A stretch of DNA of 64,000 nucleotides from an uncultured Dorea sp. (lineage in GTDB: Bacteria; Bacillota; Clostridia; Lachnospirales; Lachnospiraceae), in the NCBI GenBank assembly GCA_910584575.1, contig CAJUBG010000003.1, forward strand, positions 1 to 64,000, read 5' to 3'. Numbering within the stretch: the first letter of the stretch is position 1; each line of letters starts with the position of its first letter. The notes beneath the pieces are model-generated. The model was given only the letters and a program-made list of their open reading frames with translations, did not search any database and was not told where the DNA came from. A program made the translations under genes and the position numbers. This document shows, piece by piece, positions 55,063 to 64,000 of the stretch.

Positions 55063-55779
55063 ATGGCTTATGAATTAGACGAAGTCCGAACCAGCCAGGA
55101 GATTTTCTATTACCTCCTAGAGCATCATGAACTCTGTGAGGATGAAGAAATGCAGCTTTACAGGGCATATACCGAGCAGGAGGAGATTCAAAACCTGGTA
55201 AAATCCCAGGGAGAGATTGCCGAGAGCCGGATTGAACGGTACGGCAACGTAATCTATCTCATCCCAAAAGAAGATAATTATTTCCTGGGATTTTCCAAGG
55301 CGCAGCTTAAGGCTGCCCTCTGCAAATCCTCCGGCACAGACAAGGACTATTACCTGTCTCAGTTCGTAGTGCTGACTCTTTTGGTGGAATTCTTCGACGG
55401 ACAGGGAAGCAGCAGTAAGGCAAGAGAATATATGCGGGTGGGAGAGCTGCAGAACTGTATCTCCAACCGCCTGAAGGAAGGCGCCGAGAGTATGGACGAA
55501 GAACAGGAGGAGAAGGCAGGGATTGCATTTTCCAATATGTTGGAAGCCTACGAGGCGCTGCGGTCAGATGATAAAGGTTCAAGGGCCAGGACGACTAAGG
55601 AGGGCTTCCTTCATTCGATTCTGATATTCCTGCAGAAGCAGGGTTTGGTTGAGTACGTAGAAGCTGACGAGATGATTAAGACCACGAAGAAGCTGGATAA
55701 TTTTATGGACTGGAATCTGCTGAACCAGAATCACTACCAGAGAGTGCTAAGGGTACTGGGGGTGACGGAGGATGAGTAA
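55063..55779 (+). CDS. jetB: Wadjet subunit JetB
   Basis: 238 residues, helical with winged-helix character, matching the KITE/MukE-like JetB in size and position immediately before jetC. AAGGAG lies eight bases before the ATG. The last eight bases overlap jetC, so the two are translationally coupled. JetB should bind the JetA kleisin between the JetC heads. Confidence 0.8.
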   Translation: MAYELDEVRTSQEIFYYLLEHHELCEDEEMQLYRAYTEQEEIQNLVKSQGEIAESRIERYGNVIYLIPKEDNYFLGFSKAQLKAALCKSSGTDKDYYLSQFVVLTLLVEFFDGQGSSSKAREYMRVGELQNCISNRLKEGAESMDEEQEEKAGIAFSNMLEAYEALRSDDKGSRARTTKEGFLHSILIFLQKQGLVEYVEADEMIKTTKKLDNFMDWNLLNQNHYQRVLRVLGVTEDE

Positions 55780-58700
55780 AATCAATGCCATCAGGCTGAT
55801 TAATGTGAATTATAATCATAATGCCATCCGTGTCAGCGACGAGTGTTTTCATCTGAACGGCGAGAGTACCCTTCTTTCCCTTAGAAACGGAGGCGGGAAG
55901 TCGGTTCTGGTTCAGATGGTTACCGCGCCCTTTGTACATAAGAGGTACCGAGACGCCAAAGACCGTCCCTTTGAGAGCTATTTTACCACGAATAAGCCCT
56001 CCTTTATCCTTGTGGAATGGGTATTGGACGGCGGGGCAGGCTATGTGCTAACAGGGATGATGGTAAGAAGGAGTCAGGAGGCAGGCGAGGGAAACGCAGA
56101 GAACCTGGAGATGGTCAACATAATCAGCGAATACAGAGAACCCTGTATCCAGGATATCCATCATCTTCCTGTGGTTGAGAAGGGAAAGAAGGAGATTGTC
56201 CTTAAGAATTTCGCGGCGTGCAGGCAGATGTTTGAGTCGTACAAGAAGGACCGTTCCATGAGCTTCTTCTATTATGATATGGCCAATCCCGCCCAATCCA
56301 GGCAGTATTTTGACAAATTAATGGAGTACCAGATTCACTATAAGGAGTGGGAGACCATTATCAAGAAGGTGAACCTTAAGGAGTCAGGGCTGTCGGATTT
56401 GTTCGCGGATTGCAGGGATGAGAAGGGACTGGTAGAGAAATGGTTTCTGGATGCTGTGGAGAGCAAGCTGAATAAAGAGAGAAACCGTATGAAGGAGTTT
56501 CAGGCCATTCTTGAGAAATATGTGGGGCAGTACAAGGATAACCAGACTAAGATTAAGAGGCGTGATATCATACGCGAGTTTAAGGTAGAAGCGGAAAAGC
56601 TTCAGGAAAAGGCGGAGGATTATCAGGCTAAGAGCAGTCAGGCCAGGCGCCAGGAGAATCTGGTCGCCCGATTTATCGCTGAACTTTTGCGGCTTCATGA
56701 GCAGGCGGAGGGGGAGTATCAGGGAATTCTTGGAAAGATAGAGTGGATTCGAGGACAGTTAGCCAGAGTGGAGTTTGAAAAGCTGTCCGGTGAAATCCAT
56801 CAGTTAGAGAAGGAACTGCGTTTCCATCTGAGTAATCGGGAAATGATTGAGATTGAGAAGGAAGAACTTGAGATTAAGGAAAAAAGAGTTTTCCGTAAAC
56901 TGCGCCTTCTGGACTGTGCGAAGCAGCAGAAAGCCACTGAGCATGAGCAGGGTGAACTGGAACTGATTCGCCAGAAGCTTCTTGTATCCAGGAAGAAGGA
57001 GGAGGACCTGGAACCGGAAAGAAATGCCCTGGGATATACTCTGAGGCGTTATTATGAAGCGCGTCTTTTTGAAAATGAGGAAAAGTTAAGGGAAAATGAG
57101 GAGGCGGCCAAGGCGGCAGCATCAGAGCTGTCTAAGGTAGAAGGGAGGCTTTTAGAGCTTTCAGAGAATTTAATTGAAAATGCGTCGCGCTCAGGCGGAC
57201 TTAAGAGCGCGGCGGCATCCTATGACCGGACGGAGGATGGGTATAATCAGCGTTATGGAGAGGAATTACTCCGCAATATTCTCGGCGTGTATGAAGCAGG
57301 GCTGCTTGAAATCCACAGGCAGGATTATAAGAAGGAGTTGGAGGCATGTACCCGTTTGCGCCTGTCGCTTAAGAAGCAGCGTGAGCAGGCGGTGGCGAGA
57401 AGCCGGAGTATTGAGCGTGAGCAGCAGGATTTGCGTTCTAAGCTGCTTCAGGGGAAGCTGGAGTTAGAGCAGCAGGAGGGTGTGCGGCAGGAATATGAGC
57501 AAGAGCTGGAAGCCCGAAGGATTGTGTTGCGGTATCTGAATCTGGAGGAGGCGGTAATTTTTGACAAGGGTAAGCTTCTGCATGCGTCAGAGAGAAAATT
57601 GTTGGAGATTGCCGGATTCCGCCGCAATCTTGAGAAGGAGGAGGACATTTTACAGAAGGAGTATCAACGTCTGACTCAAGGGAAGGTGCTGGAATTGCCG
57701 GAGGAGATAGAGAGAGGGCTTTTGGACCTTGGAATCCATGTAGTCTATGGAATGGAGTGGCTGGCGAAGAATGGTTATTCCGAGCAGCAGAATATAGAGC
57801 TGGTGCGCTGCCATCCGTTTTTACCCTATGCCTTGATTTTGTCCCAGGCTGAGGTGCAGAAATTATCCCGAAATATGGATGGAATCTATACGTCGTTTCC
57901 GATTCCCATTGTGGCGCGGGAGATTCTGGAGGGAAGCAAGGCAGAGCGCGCCAAGGGCATGATAAATCTTGAGGGCGTCAGCTTCTATGTCTGGTTTAAT
58001 GAGAATCTGCTGAATGAAGAAAAGCTTAAGCTTCTGGTGCAGGAGAAGGAGAGGCAGATTGCGAAAAAGAGGGAGGCTATTGCCATCCGGCAGGCGGAAT
58101 ATACAGAGTATTTTGAACGCCAGGAGTTGATTCGCAACCAGCAGGTCAGCAAGGAGAAGTGGGAGGCCAATGAGAAGCTGCGAAAAGAGCTTGGCGAACG
58201 GCTTCAGAAGCAGGAGAAAGAGCTGCGGGCAGGTGCGGAGGAGTTGGCAGAGCTTAAGGGAAGGCTTGAAGAACTGGAAAACAATATCCGCAATGCGGAC
58301 CGTGAGGTTGGGTATCAGCAGAGAAGGCTTGAGGATTTTGAACGGCTTTGCGAGGATTATGAGACGTATGAACAGAAGCTAAAAGAGCTGGAACGATGTA
58401 AGAAAGAGGCCAAGAAGCTCTCTGAGAAGCAAAAGCTGTGCCAGAACCAGCAGGAGAGCTTAAGAGAACGGCAAAAGACAGGAGAGATAGAGAGAAGCAA
58501 TCTGATTCGGGAGGGAGATGAGCTTAGGAAGGAGGGGCAGAAATATCATAGTTATGAGAGCGAGGAGAGCCCTGAACCAGATGGTGGAGATTTCGGGAAC
58601 ATCATGGAGATGAAGGCGCGCTACGCTGCAATCACTTCTGCTATGTCCCAGGAAATCCAAGAGCTTGAGGACCAAGAGCACCGCCTGGCCGCCCGTTGCC

Positions 58701-60184
58701 AGGAGGCGTTAGATGAGCTTAAACATTTGCAGAGGGATTACGGGCTTGCCAGTGAAGAATGGAGGCAGGTGAGTTATAGCCGCGAAGAAAAATCCCATCA
58801 GGAGATTATGCTGGAGGATTTAAGGCAGAAGCTTGCCGTGAAGGAAAGACTTTGGAATGACGAGGATAAGCAGGCAGCCGTGGTGAACCAGCAGATGAAA
58901 GAACGCCTTGGGAGGATGAAGCAGGAGTGCGGCGAGGAAACGCCTTTGCCAAAGGAAGAAATCCAGAATCAGGATTTTGACGCAAGGAGGAATCAGTTCC
59001 GCTATCAGGAGAAGGAGGCGGCAAAACAGGCGGAGGTCTGGAGGGAACGGCTCAGAAGCTATGATGAGAATCTGACAGCCCTCTCTGAGTACAGTGAATT
59101 TCCCCTGGGAGATGAGGTGGAGTGGCAGCAGGATTTCGGAGAGATGGATGCAAAGAGCCTTCGCAATTTTAAAGGTATTCTGCTTCGGGATTATAACCAG
59201 ATGCTTCGTGACTGTCGGGAGGCCAGGGACGCGCTTACCCGTCTGCTCAATCAGGTAGTACGCATGGATAAGTTTCAGGAGGATTTCTATAAGAAGCCTT
59301 TAGAGTCAATGCTGGAGTTGACCGCAGACGCATCCGCGGTTCTTCGGCAGTTGGAGACAACCGTACAGTCCTATGACAGTCTGATGGAGAAGCTGGAGGT
59401 GGACATTTCCCTTGTGGAGAAGGAGAAGCACAAGATTGTGGAGTTAATGGAGGATTATATCCGCGAGGTACATCAAAACCTGTGCAGGATTGACCATAAT
59501 TCTACGATTACCATCCGAGAGCGTCCGGTGAAGATGCTGAAAATCGGGCTTCCACAGTGGGAGGAGAATGAGAATCTATATCAGCTTCGCCTTCAGGATA
59601 TGATAGATGAGATTACCCAGAAGGGACTTTGTCTATTTGAGCAGAATGAAAATGCACAGGAGTATTTTGGAACCCAGATTACCACGAGAAATCTCTATGA
59701 TACGGTAGTGGGTATCGGCAATGTGCAGATTCGGCTGTATAAGATAGAGGCGTTAAGGGAGTATCCTATTACCTGGGCGGAGGTGGCGAAAAACTCAGGG
59801 GGAGAAGGCTTCCTGTCGGCGTTTGTTATTCTGTCAAGCCTCTTGTATTATATGCGCAAGGATGATACAGATATTTTTGCAGACCAGAATGAAGGGAAGG
59901 TCCTGGTTATGGATAATCCCTTTGCCCAGACGAATGCGTCCCATCTGCTGAAGCCGCTGATGGAGGTGGCGAAAAAGACGAACACGCAGCTAGTATGTCT
60001 GACTGGCCTTGGCGGGGAGTCGATTTACAGCCGTTTTGATAATATTTACGTGCTGAACCTGATTGCGGCAAGCCTTAGAAACGGGATGCAATATCTGAAG
60101 GCAGACCATTTGCGGGGAAATGAGCCGGAGACCATGATTGTGTCTCAGATTGAAGTCATGGAACAGCAGGAGTTAGTATTTTAG
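55772..60184 (+). CDS. jetC: Wadjet SMC-like ATPase JetC
   Basis: 1470 residues. Walker A is RNGGGKSVL (about residues 38-46). Long coiled coils run from about 230 to 570 and from 760 to 1250, with a hinge-like region between. The ABC signature is NSGGEGFLSAF (near 1340), and Walker B is VLVMDNPFAQ (near 1377-1386), where asparagine follows the aspartate at the usual place of the catalytic glutamate. JetC is the loop-extruding motor of Wadjet and related to MukB/MksB. The start overlaps the jetB stop. Size is slightly above many SMC-like ATPases. Confidence 0.88.
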   Translation: MSKINAIRLINVNYNHNAIRVSDECFHLNGESTLLSLRNGGGKSVLVQMVTAPFVHKRYRDAKDRPFESYFTTNKPSFILVEWVLDGGAGYVLTGMMVRRSQEAGEGNAENLEMVNIISEYREPCIQDIHHLPVVEKGKKEIVLKNFAACRQMFESYKKDRSMSFFYYDMANPAQSRQYFDKLMEYQIHYKEWETIIKKVNLKESGLSDLFADCRDEKGLVEKWFLDAVESKLNKERNRMKEFQAILEKYVGQYKDNQTKIKRRDIIREFKVEAEKLQEKAEDYQAKSSQARRQENLVARFIAELLRLHEQAEGEYQGILGKIEWIRGQLARVEFEKLSGEIHQLEKELRFHLSNREMIEIEKEELEIKEKRVFRKLRLLDCAKQQKATEHEQGELELIRQKLLVSRKKEEDLEPERNALGYTLRRYYEARLFENEEKLRENEEAAKAAASELSKVEGRLLELSENLIENASRSGGLKSAAASYDRTEDGYNQRYGEELLRNILGVYEAGLLEIHRQDYKKELEACTRLRLSLKKQREQAVARSRSIEREQQDLRSKLLQGKLELEQQEGVRQEYEQELEARRIVLRYLNLEEAVIFDKGKLLHASERKLLEIAGFRRNLEKEEDILQKEYQRLTQGKVLELPEEIERGLLDLGIHVVYGMEWLAKNGYSEQQNIELVRCHPFLPYALILSQAEVQKLSRNMDGIYTSFPIPIVAREILEGSKAERAKGMINLEGVSFYVWFNENLLNEEKLKLLVQEKERQIAKKREAIAIRQAEYTEYFERQELIRNQQVSKEKWEANEKLRKELGERLQKQEKELRAGAEELAELKGRLEELENNIRNADREVGYQQRRLEDFERLCEDYETYEQKLKELERCKKEAKKLSEKQKLCQNQQESLRERQKTGEIERSNLIREGDELRKEGQKYHSYESEESPEPDGGDFGNIMEMKARYAAITSAMSQEIQELEDQEHRLAARCQEALDELKHLQRDYGLASEEWRQVSYSREEKSHQEIMLEDLRQKLAVKERLWNDEDKQAAVVNQQMKERLGRMKQECGEETPLPKEEIQNQDFDARRNQFRYQEKEAAKQAEVWRERLRSYDENLTALSEYSEFPLGDEVEWQQDFGEMDAKSLRNFKGILLRDYNQMLRDCREARDALTRLLNQVVRMDKFQEDFYKKPLESMLELTADASAVLRQLETTVQSYDSLMEKLEVDISLVEKEKHKIVELMEDYIREVHQNLCRIDHNSTITIRERPVKMLKIGLPQWEENENLYQLRLQDMIDEITQKGLCLFEQNENAQEYFGTQITTRNLYDTVVGIGNVQIRLYKIEALREYPITWAEVAKNSGGEGFLSAFVILSSLLYYMRKDDTDIFADQNEGKVLVMDNPFAQTNASHLLKPLMEVAKKTNTQLVCLTGLGGESIYSRFDNIYVLNLIAASLRNGMQYLKADHLRGNEPETMIVSQIEVMEQQELVF

Positions 60185-60216
60185 AAAAAAAGGAAGTAGT
60201 AGTGAGGAGTGGGAAA

Positions 60217-60858
60217 ATGGCAAGATATGTGAAAGAAATGGTGTTAAACAAGCCGGATGATTTTGTACAGTTTATTATGAATGATTTTCTGCGGAAAAAC
60301 AGCTTCGTGATGGCTGACTGGAAGGGAGAACCTGCATACCGTACCGGAGACGCGATGATGGAGGGGTATAAGTATCTGAAGTGGTATTACAGTAACGGTG
60401 TTTTCCATCTGGAGGCGTGGATGAAGGGAACCTTCGGCGGAGAGTGGAACCTGGACGGTTTTGTGGGATGTATGCAGAAGAAGCCATACAGAGAGAGCCT
60501 TGAGCAGTTATTTGTGGCTCTTAACCAGCCGATTCCCATGCCCCAGGGGATGCCTGGGAACCAGGGAGGCCAGCCCTGCCAGAATGTTGTGCCCGTACAT
60601 ACTGTGGATAATTCCGGCGCGGCTACCATGGGGCTTGTGTTCGGGATTCTAAGCATTGTCTTTGCGTTTTTGATACCGATTGTGAGCATTCTGCTGGCAT
60701 GTCTCGGATTTTCAAGGGCAAGAATGGGCGCGGGCTCAAGCAAGTCCGGACAGGCGAAGGTGGGAAAGATTCTCTGCATCATCGGGCTTCTCGCGGCGAT
60801 TGTGATGTGGGGCTTGAATATTCTGCTGCTTATTCCGACGGTGGGAAGTTTTTATTAG
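60217..60858 (+). CDS. DUF4190-like membrane protein
   Basis: 213 residues. Residues 1-100 form a soluble domain (MARYVKEMVLNKPDDFVQFIMNDF onward, with WYYSNGVFHLEAWM) I cannot name. A Pro/Gly/Gln-rich linker follows, then two hydrophobic helices (LVFGILSIVFAFLIPIVSIL and ILCIIGLLAAIVMWGLNILL) of the DUF4190 kind. ATG at 60217 is chosen over GTG at 60202 because GAGGAG lies between them. It follows jetC by 32 bases, so it may be read from the Wadjet transcript, but a role there is not known. Confidence 0.7.
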   Translation: MARYVKEMVLNKPDDFVQFIMNDFLRKNSFVMADWKGEPAYRTGDAMMEGYKYLKWYYSNGVFHLEAWMKGTFGGEWNLDGFVGCMQKKPYRESLEQLFVALNQPIPMPQGMPGNQGGQPCQNVVPVHTVDNSGAATMGLVFGILSIVFAFLIPIVSILLACLGFSRARMGAGSSKSGQAKVGKILCIIGLLAAIVMWGLNILLLIPTVGSFY

Positions 60859-60966
60859 GATTAAGCCGCTTCCATTGGAGACGAAAATAGAACACTTCAC
60901 GCAAAAACGAAACAAAATCTCCCATTTTATGATATACTATTGCCAGCAAAGAAGGGAGAAAAGCAG

Positions 60967-61932
60967 ATGAGTTTAGAAGTAAAGAATTTGTCAAAAAAAT
61001 ACGGTGAAAAAACAGTGGTAGAGAATTTAAGCTTCGAGATGAAGAAGCCGGGCGTATTTGCCTTGCTCGGAACAAACGGAGCCGGAAAGACTACATCAAT
61101 CCGTATGATGCTGAATATGCTTTCGCGGGACACCGGAGAGGTGCTCTGGATGGGCGCGCCTCTTGATACGGCAACCTGCAATGTGGGTTATCTTGCAGAG
61201 GAGAGGGGGTTGTACCCGAAGTATACGCTGATGGATCAGCTTATCTATTTTGCCGGTCTGAGAGGGATTCCCAAGGCAGAGGCAAAGAAGCGAATCCGTT
61301 ACTGGGCCGAGAGGCTTGAGGTAGAAGAATACCTGTATCCCCAGGCGCCGAAATCAGAAGACGAAAAGGGCAGGCGGAAACGCGCGAAAGCGCAGCCCCC
61401 CAAAAAGGCGGATCAGCTTTCCAAGGGGAATCAGCAGAAGATTCAGTTCATGACTGCGCTCTTGCCGGACCCAGACCTGTTGATTCTGGATGAGCCCCTT
61501 TCCGGTCTTGACCCTGTGAATACGGATTTATTTAAGGGCATTATCCGAGACGAGATTGAGAAAGGAAAATATCTGATTATGTCCAGCCATCAGATGGCTA
61601 CTGTGGAGGAATTCTGTACTGATATTATTATATTGAATCGTTCTAAGACGGTTCTTCAGGGGCATCTGAATGAGATTAAAAAGAGCTATGGCCGGATTAA
61701 CCTGCTGCTAAAAACGGAGACGGATGTGACAGACTTAATCAGGCAGCAGGGATTGAATTTAGTTTCTGCAAAAGAATGTGAGTATCAGATAAAAGTAACC
61801 GGAGATGAGCAGGCGAATGGATTTTTGAAGCTCTTAATCGAGAAGGGAGTTACAGTGGTCACATTCAGCCTTCGCGAGCCGTCTCTCCATGAGATTTTCG
61901 TGGAGAAAGTAGGTGATTCACATGAAGCTTAA
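60967..61932 (+). CDS. ABC transporter ATP-binding protein (NatA-like)
   Basis: 321 residues. Walker A GTNGAGKTTS (near residue 37), signature LSKGNQQKIQ, Walker B LLILDEPLSGLDP and the switch histidine in SSHQM are all present. A basic insert (PKSEDEKGRRKRAKAQPPKKAD) sits just before the signature. The C-terminal domain ending in EPSLHEIFVEKVG is typical for NatA/CcmA-like exporters. The start has AGGGAG upstream; an earlier ATG overlaps it. It overlaps the permease gene by 11 bases. Substrate unknown; sodium or a drug is a guess from family. Confidence 0.88.
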   Translation: MSLEVKNLSKKYGEKTVVENLSFEMKKPGVFALLGTNGAGKTTSIRMMLNMLSRDTGEVLWMGAPLDTATCNVGYLAEERGLYPKYTLMDQLIYFAGLRGIPKAEAKKRIRYWAERLEVEEYLYPQAPKSEDEKGRRKRAKAQPPKKADQLSKGNQQKIQFMTALLPDPDLLILDEPLSGLDPVNTDLFKGIIRDEIEKGKYLIMSSHQMATVEEFCTDIIILNRSKTVLQGHLNEIKKSYGRINLLLKTETDVTDLIRQQGLNLVSAKECEYQIKVTGDEQANGFLKLLIEKGVTVVTFSLREPSLHEIFVEKVGDSHEA

Positions 61933-63283
61933 GAAAAGTGATTTTACCGGAACAGGGAAGGTATATCGCTTTACACTGTCGCAGATGATGAAGGGAAAGG
62001 CGAATATTATTTCCTTAATAATCTTTTTCCTGATTGCAGCCGCGAGTATTCCGATTATGACTGTGATGATGGGCGGGGATAAAGCCGCGTCCCCTGATAA
62101 TCCTGAGGCTTTAGGGATTGCCGTTGTCTATGTCCAGAATGATACGGGATATGGATTGGATTTGGAGAGTGTTCCTCAGAGGAATGAGATTTTTGAGAAT
62201 ACAGAATTTGTAGATACAGATTTGATGAATGTGGATTGGTCGGAGGATACATATGAGTCTATGCTTCAACCGGAGGAAATCTATGTACATCTTCAAAGGG
62301 ATGAAGAAAAGATGTGCTTTTCAATCGGCGCATATACGCTGGAGGATAAGGAGTTTACGGACGGAGATATAGATTCCTGTGTGGGTATGCTGTCCGGACT
62401 TCTGGACGAGGCGCGCTATGCGGGGCAGGCTGCCAGGGCAGAGCAGATTGCAGTCATGACCAGCCCATATAATACCAATGTACAGAGCGTTTCGGAGTAT
62501 CTTGAGGAAAAAGAGGATGACTTTGACGCGCGTTTCGGGGTGCAGATTCTATATTCCGTGGCTCTTTTGATACTATGTACATTTGTTTCGTCCTTTATTA
62601 TCCAGAAGGTCATAGAGGAAAAGGCTTCAAAGCTAGCAGAGCTTTTGATGGTAAGCGTTCAGCCCCTTGCGCTGCTTGTTGGAAAAATTCTTGCAGTGAT
62701 GACATATATATTTGGGCTGGTTGTTTCTCTTGCGGCGGTCATGGGAATTTCATACGCGGTTACCGGACAGTTTGCAGATACCTCTGTCATGCGGCAGCAG
62801 ATTGCAGCATCCGGTATTTCCGCAGATATACTCAATATTTCACCCGTTACTGTGTTGATTCTGGTCGTCTCGCTGTTTCTTGGATATTTGCAGGTTTCCC
62901 TGCTTAGCGGGCTGATTGGAACAGGCTGCTCGTCCACAGAGGATGTAGAGCCTGCAAACCTTACGATTGTTCTGTTGGTTATGGCAGGGTACATAGCGGC
63001 AGTTATGACGGTTGGCTCAGGTAACCCTGTACTGGCATATGTGGTGTCTCTGTGTCCGGTTGCCTCAATGTTCTGTGCGCCTGTGCGCTATCTCATCGGT
63101 GATATCGGAATCGGAATGCTGGCGTTCTCCTGGGTGCTTCAGCTTGCCGTGATTCTTCTGCTGGCTTATGTCTGCGCAAGAATCTACCGCGCTTTGATGA
63201 TGTACCGCGGAAGCCGCATGAAGCTTGGAGGATGGATTTCCATGTTTCGCCAGAATGGCGCAAAGGAGGTAGATAACAGATGA
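61922..63283 (+). CDS. ABC-2 type permease (NatB-like)
   Basis: 453 residues. One N-terminal membrane helix (NIISLIIFFLIAAASIPIM), an extracytoplasmic domain of about 170 residues, then six hydrophobic segments (ABC-2 fold, with IEEKASKLAELLMVSVQPLALLVGK between the first two). The ATG at 61922 is preferred over GTG at 61913 because AGGTG lies seven bases before it. It pairs with the upstream ATPase. The stop overlaps the next permease start as ATGA. Confidence 0.87.
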   Translation: MKLKKSDFTGTGKVYRFTLSQMMKGKANIISLIIFFLIAAASIPIMTVMMGGDKAASPDNPEALGIAVVYVQNDTGYGLDLESVPQRNEIFENTEFVDTDLMNVDWSEDTYESMLQPEEIYVHLQRDEEKMCFSIGAYTLEDKEFTDGDIDSCVGMLSGLLDEARYAGQAARAEQIAVMTSPYNTNVQSVSEYLEEKEDDFDARFGVQILYSVALLILCTFVSSFIIQKVIEEKASKLAELLMVSVQPLALLVGKILAVMTYIFGLVVSLAAVMGISYAVTGQFADTSVMRQQIAASGISADILNISPVTVLILVVSLFLGYLQVSLLSGLIGTGCSSTEDVEPANLTIVLLVMAGYIAAVMTVGSGNPVLAYVVSLCPVASMFCAPVRYLIGDIGIGMLAFSWVLQLAVILLLAYVCARIYRALMMYRGSRMKLGGWISMFRQNGAKEVDNR

Positions 63284-64000
63284 AAGGGCTTGGAAAAATA
63301 TTTTCATTTACATTTGTCCAGCATGTGAAGCGAAAAGGCTATCTGAATGTGACGATTATCATTGCTTTTCTCTGTCTGCTGCTTCCGGCAGCCATTATGC
63401 CGGCAATCGAGTATTTTAAAGAGGACGACACGTATGAGAGCAAGCTTGCCAAAGTATATGTGGTTGAACAGAATGGCGGGACAGAGGGAGAAACAGACTA
63501 TGGAGTTTTGAACAGCGTAGACGCCGCGCGGTTTACGGATGTCGTTTACGAGATGGCAGATAGTGTGGAGGAGGCTGCAAAAAAAGCGGAGGCAGACGAT
63601 TATTCGGCTTTGCTCGTCGTCGGTTATCAGGATAATGCCTATCAGCTTGACGTGCTTCTTCCGGACAAAACGAAGCTTAATAAGAAGGATGTGAATGCAT
63701 ATGAAGCATTTCTTTCGGGTGCGTTCCGTTCTATTCTGATTCAAAAATCCAACCTTGAGGTTACGCAGATTGCAGAGCTGACCATGCCTATTGAAACACA
63801 GGTGCGTGACAGCAGTATTCCTGCGGAGGAGAGTGATGAATATGCGTCTGCGAAAAGTGTTCTGGCATCGCTGCTTCCCTATCTGAACATCATGGTTCTC
63901 TACTTTATGATTCTTGCATATGGGCAGGGGACGGCGAACAATGCCATTATGGAGAAAACGTCAAAGCTCATGGATTTATTCTTAGTGACTGTGAAGCCAG
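63280..64000 (+). CDS. ABC-2 type permease, second copy (cut by window end)
   Basis: The first 240 codons are in the window, and the frame is open to the edge. It begins MKGLGKIFSFTFVQHVKRKGYLN, has an N-terminal membrane helix (VTIIIAFLCLLLPAAIMPAI), an external domain, and the motif IMEKTSKLMDLFLVTVKP, equivalent to that of the first permease. AAAGGAGG lies upstream, and the ATG overlaps the previous stop. Two permeases and one ATPase would make a heterodimeric exporter. Confidence 0.85.
   Translation, partial: MKGLGKIFSFTFVQHVKRKGYLNVTIIIAFLCLLLPAAIMPAIEYFKEDDTYESKLAKVYVVEQNGGTEGETDYGVLNSVDAARFTDVVYEMADSVEEAAKKAEADDYSALLVVGYQDNAYQLDVLLPDKTKLNKKDVNAYEAFLSGAFRSILIQKSNLEVTQIAELTMPIETQVRDSSIPAEESDEYASAKSVLASLLPYLNIMVLYFMILAYGQGTANNAIMEKTSKLMDLFLVTVKP

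Overview
The window looks like chromosome of a Gram-positive gut Firmicute of the Clostridia, most likely Lachnospiraceae. The signs are AGGAGG-type ribosome binding sites, LPXTG cell-wall proteins, a secretin-free type IV pilus operon, and genes for salvage of amino sugars. The species cannot be fixed from sequence alone.

Layout. 1-430: four tRNAs (His, Gln, Lys, Leu) and a terminator. 455-2210: glnK-amtB ammonium operon on the minus strand, whose promoter is followed almost at once by a strong intrinsic terminator, so attenuation is likely. 2394-3122: an orphan LytTR response regulator. 3279-23712: a complete type IV pilus operon in the order pilT, a 3342-residue giant pilin, three minor pilin-like genes, the major pilin pilA, a pilin-like membrane protein, pilD, pilC, a pilM-pilN fusion, pilO, pilB. 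The giant pilin carries an ordinary prepilin N-terminus in front of dozens of GLUG-type repeats, so it looks like an adhesin built into the pilus. pilA is preceded by a possible pseudoknotted leader RNA and followed by a 235-base rod-like hairpin.

23709-26836: an AraC regulator divergent from a sugar nucleotidyltransferase and an N-acetylhexosamine kinase. 26978-49149: an accessory region with three paralogous LPXTG surface proteins of 1437-1568 residues. Two of them lie in inverted orientation with identical 83-bp promoter/start regions and near-identical 3' ends. Between and beside them are AAA/PD-(D/E)XK genes (one intact, one decayed), an Rpn-like nuclease, a DUF3990/HTH toxin-antitoxin pair with two operator palindromes, an XRE regulator with its own palindrome, a ferritin-like helical protein and a 56-residue hypothetical gene.

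49279-60184: a Wadjet (JetABCD) anti-plasmid locus in an unusual order: jetD first, then an AAA-ATPase/PD-(D/E)XK gene, jetA, a frameshifted AlbA-type ATP-binding gene, jetB and jetC. 60217-64000: a DUF4190-like membrane protein and an ABC exporter (ATPase plus two permeases, the second cut by the window edge).

The strongest candidates for something undescribed are the giant GLUG-repeat pilin, the structured RNA/DNA elements flanking pilA, and the invertible arrangement of the surface-protein genes with their attached nuclease genes.
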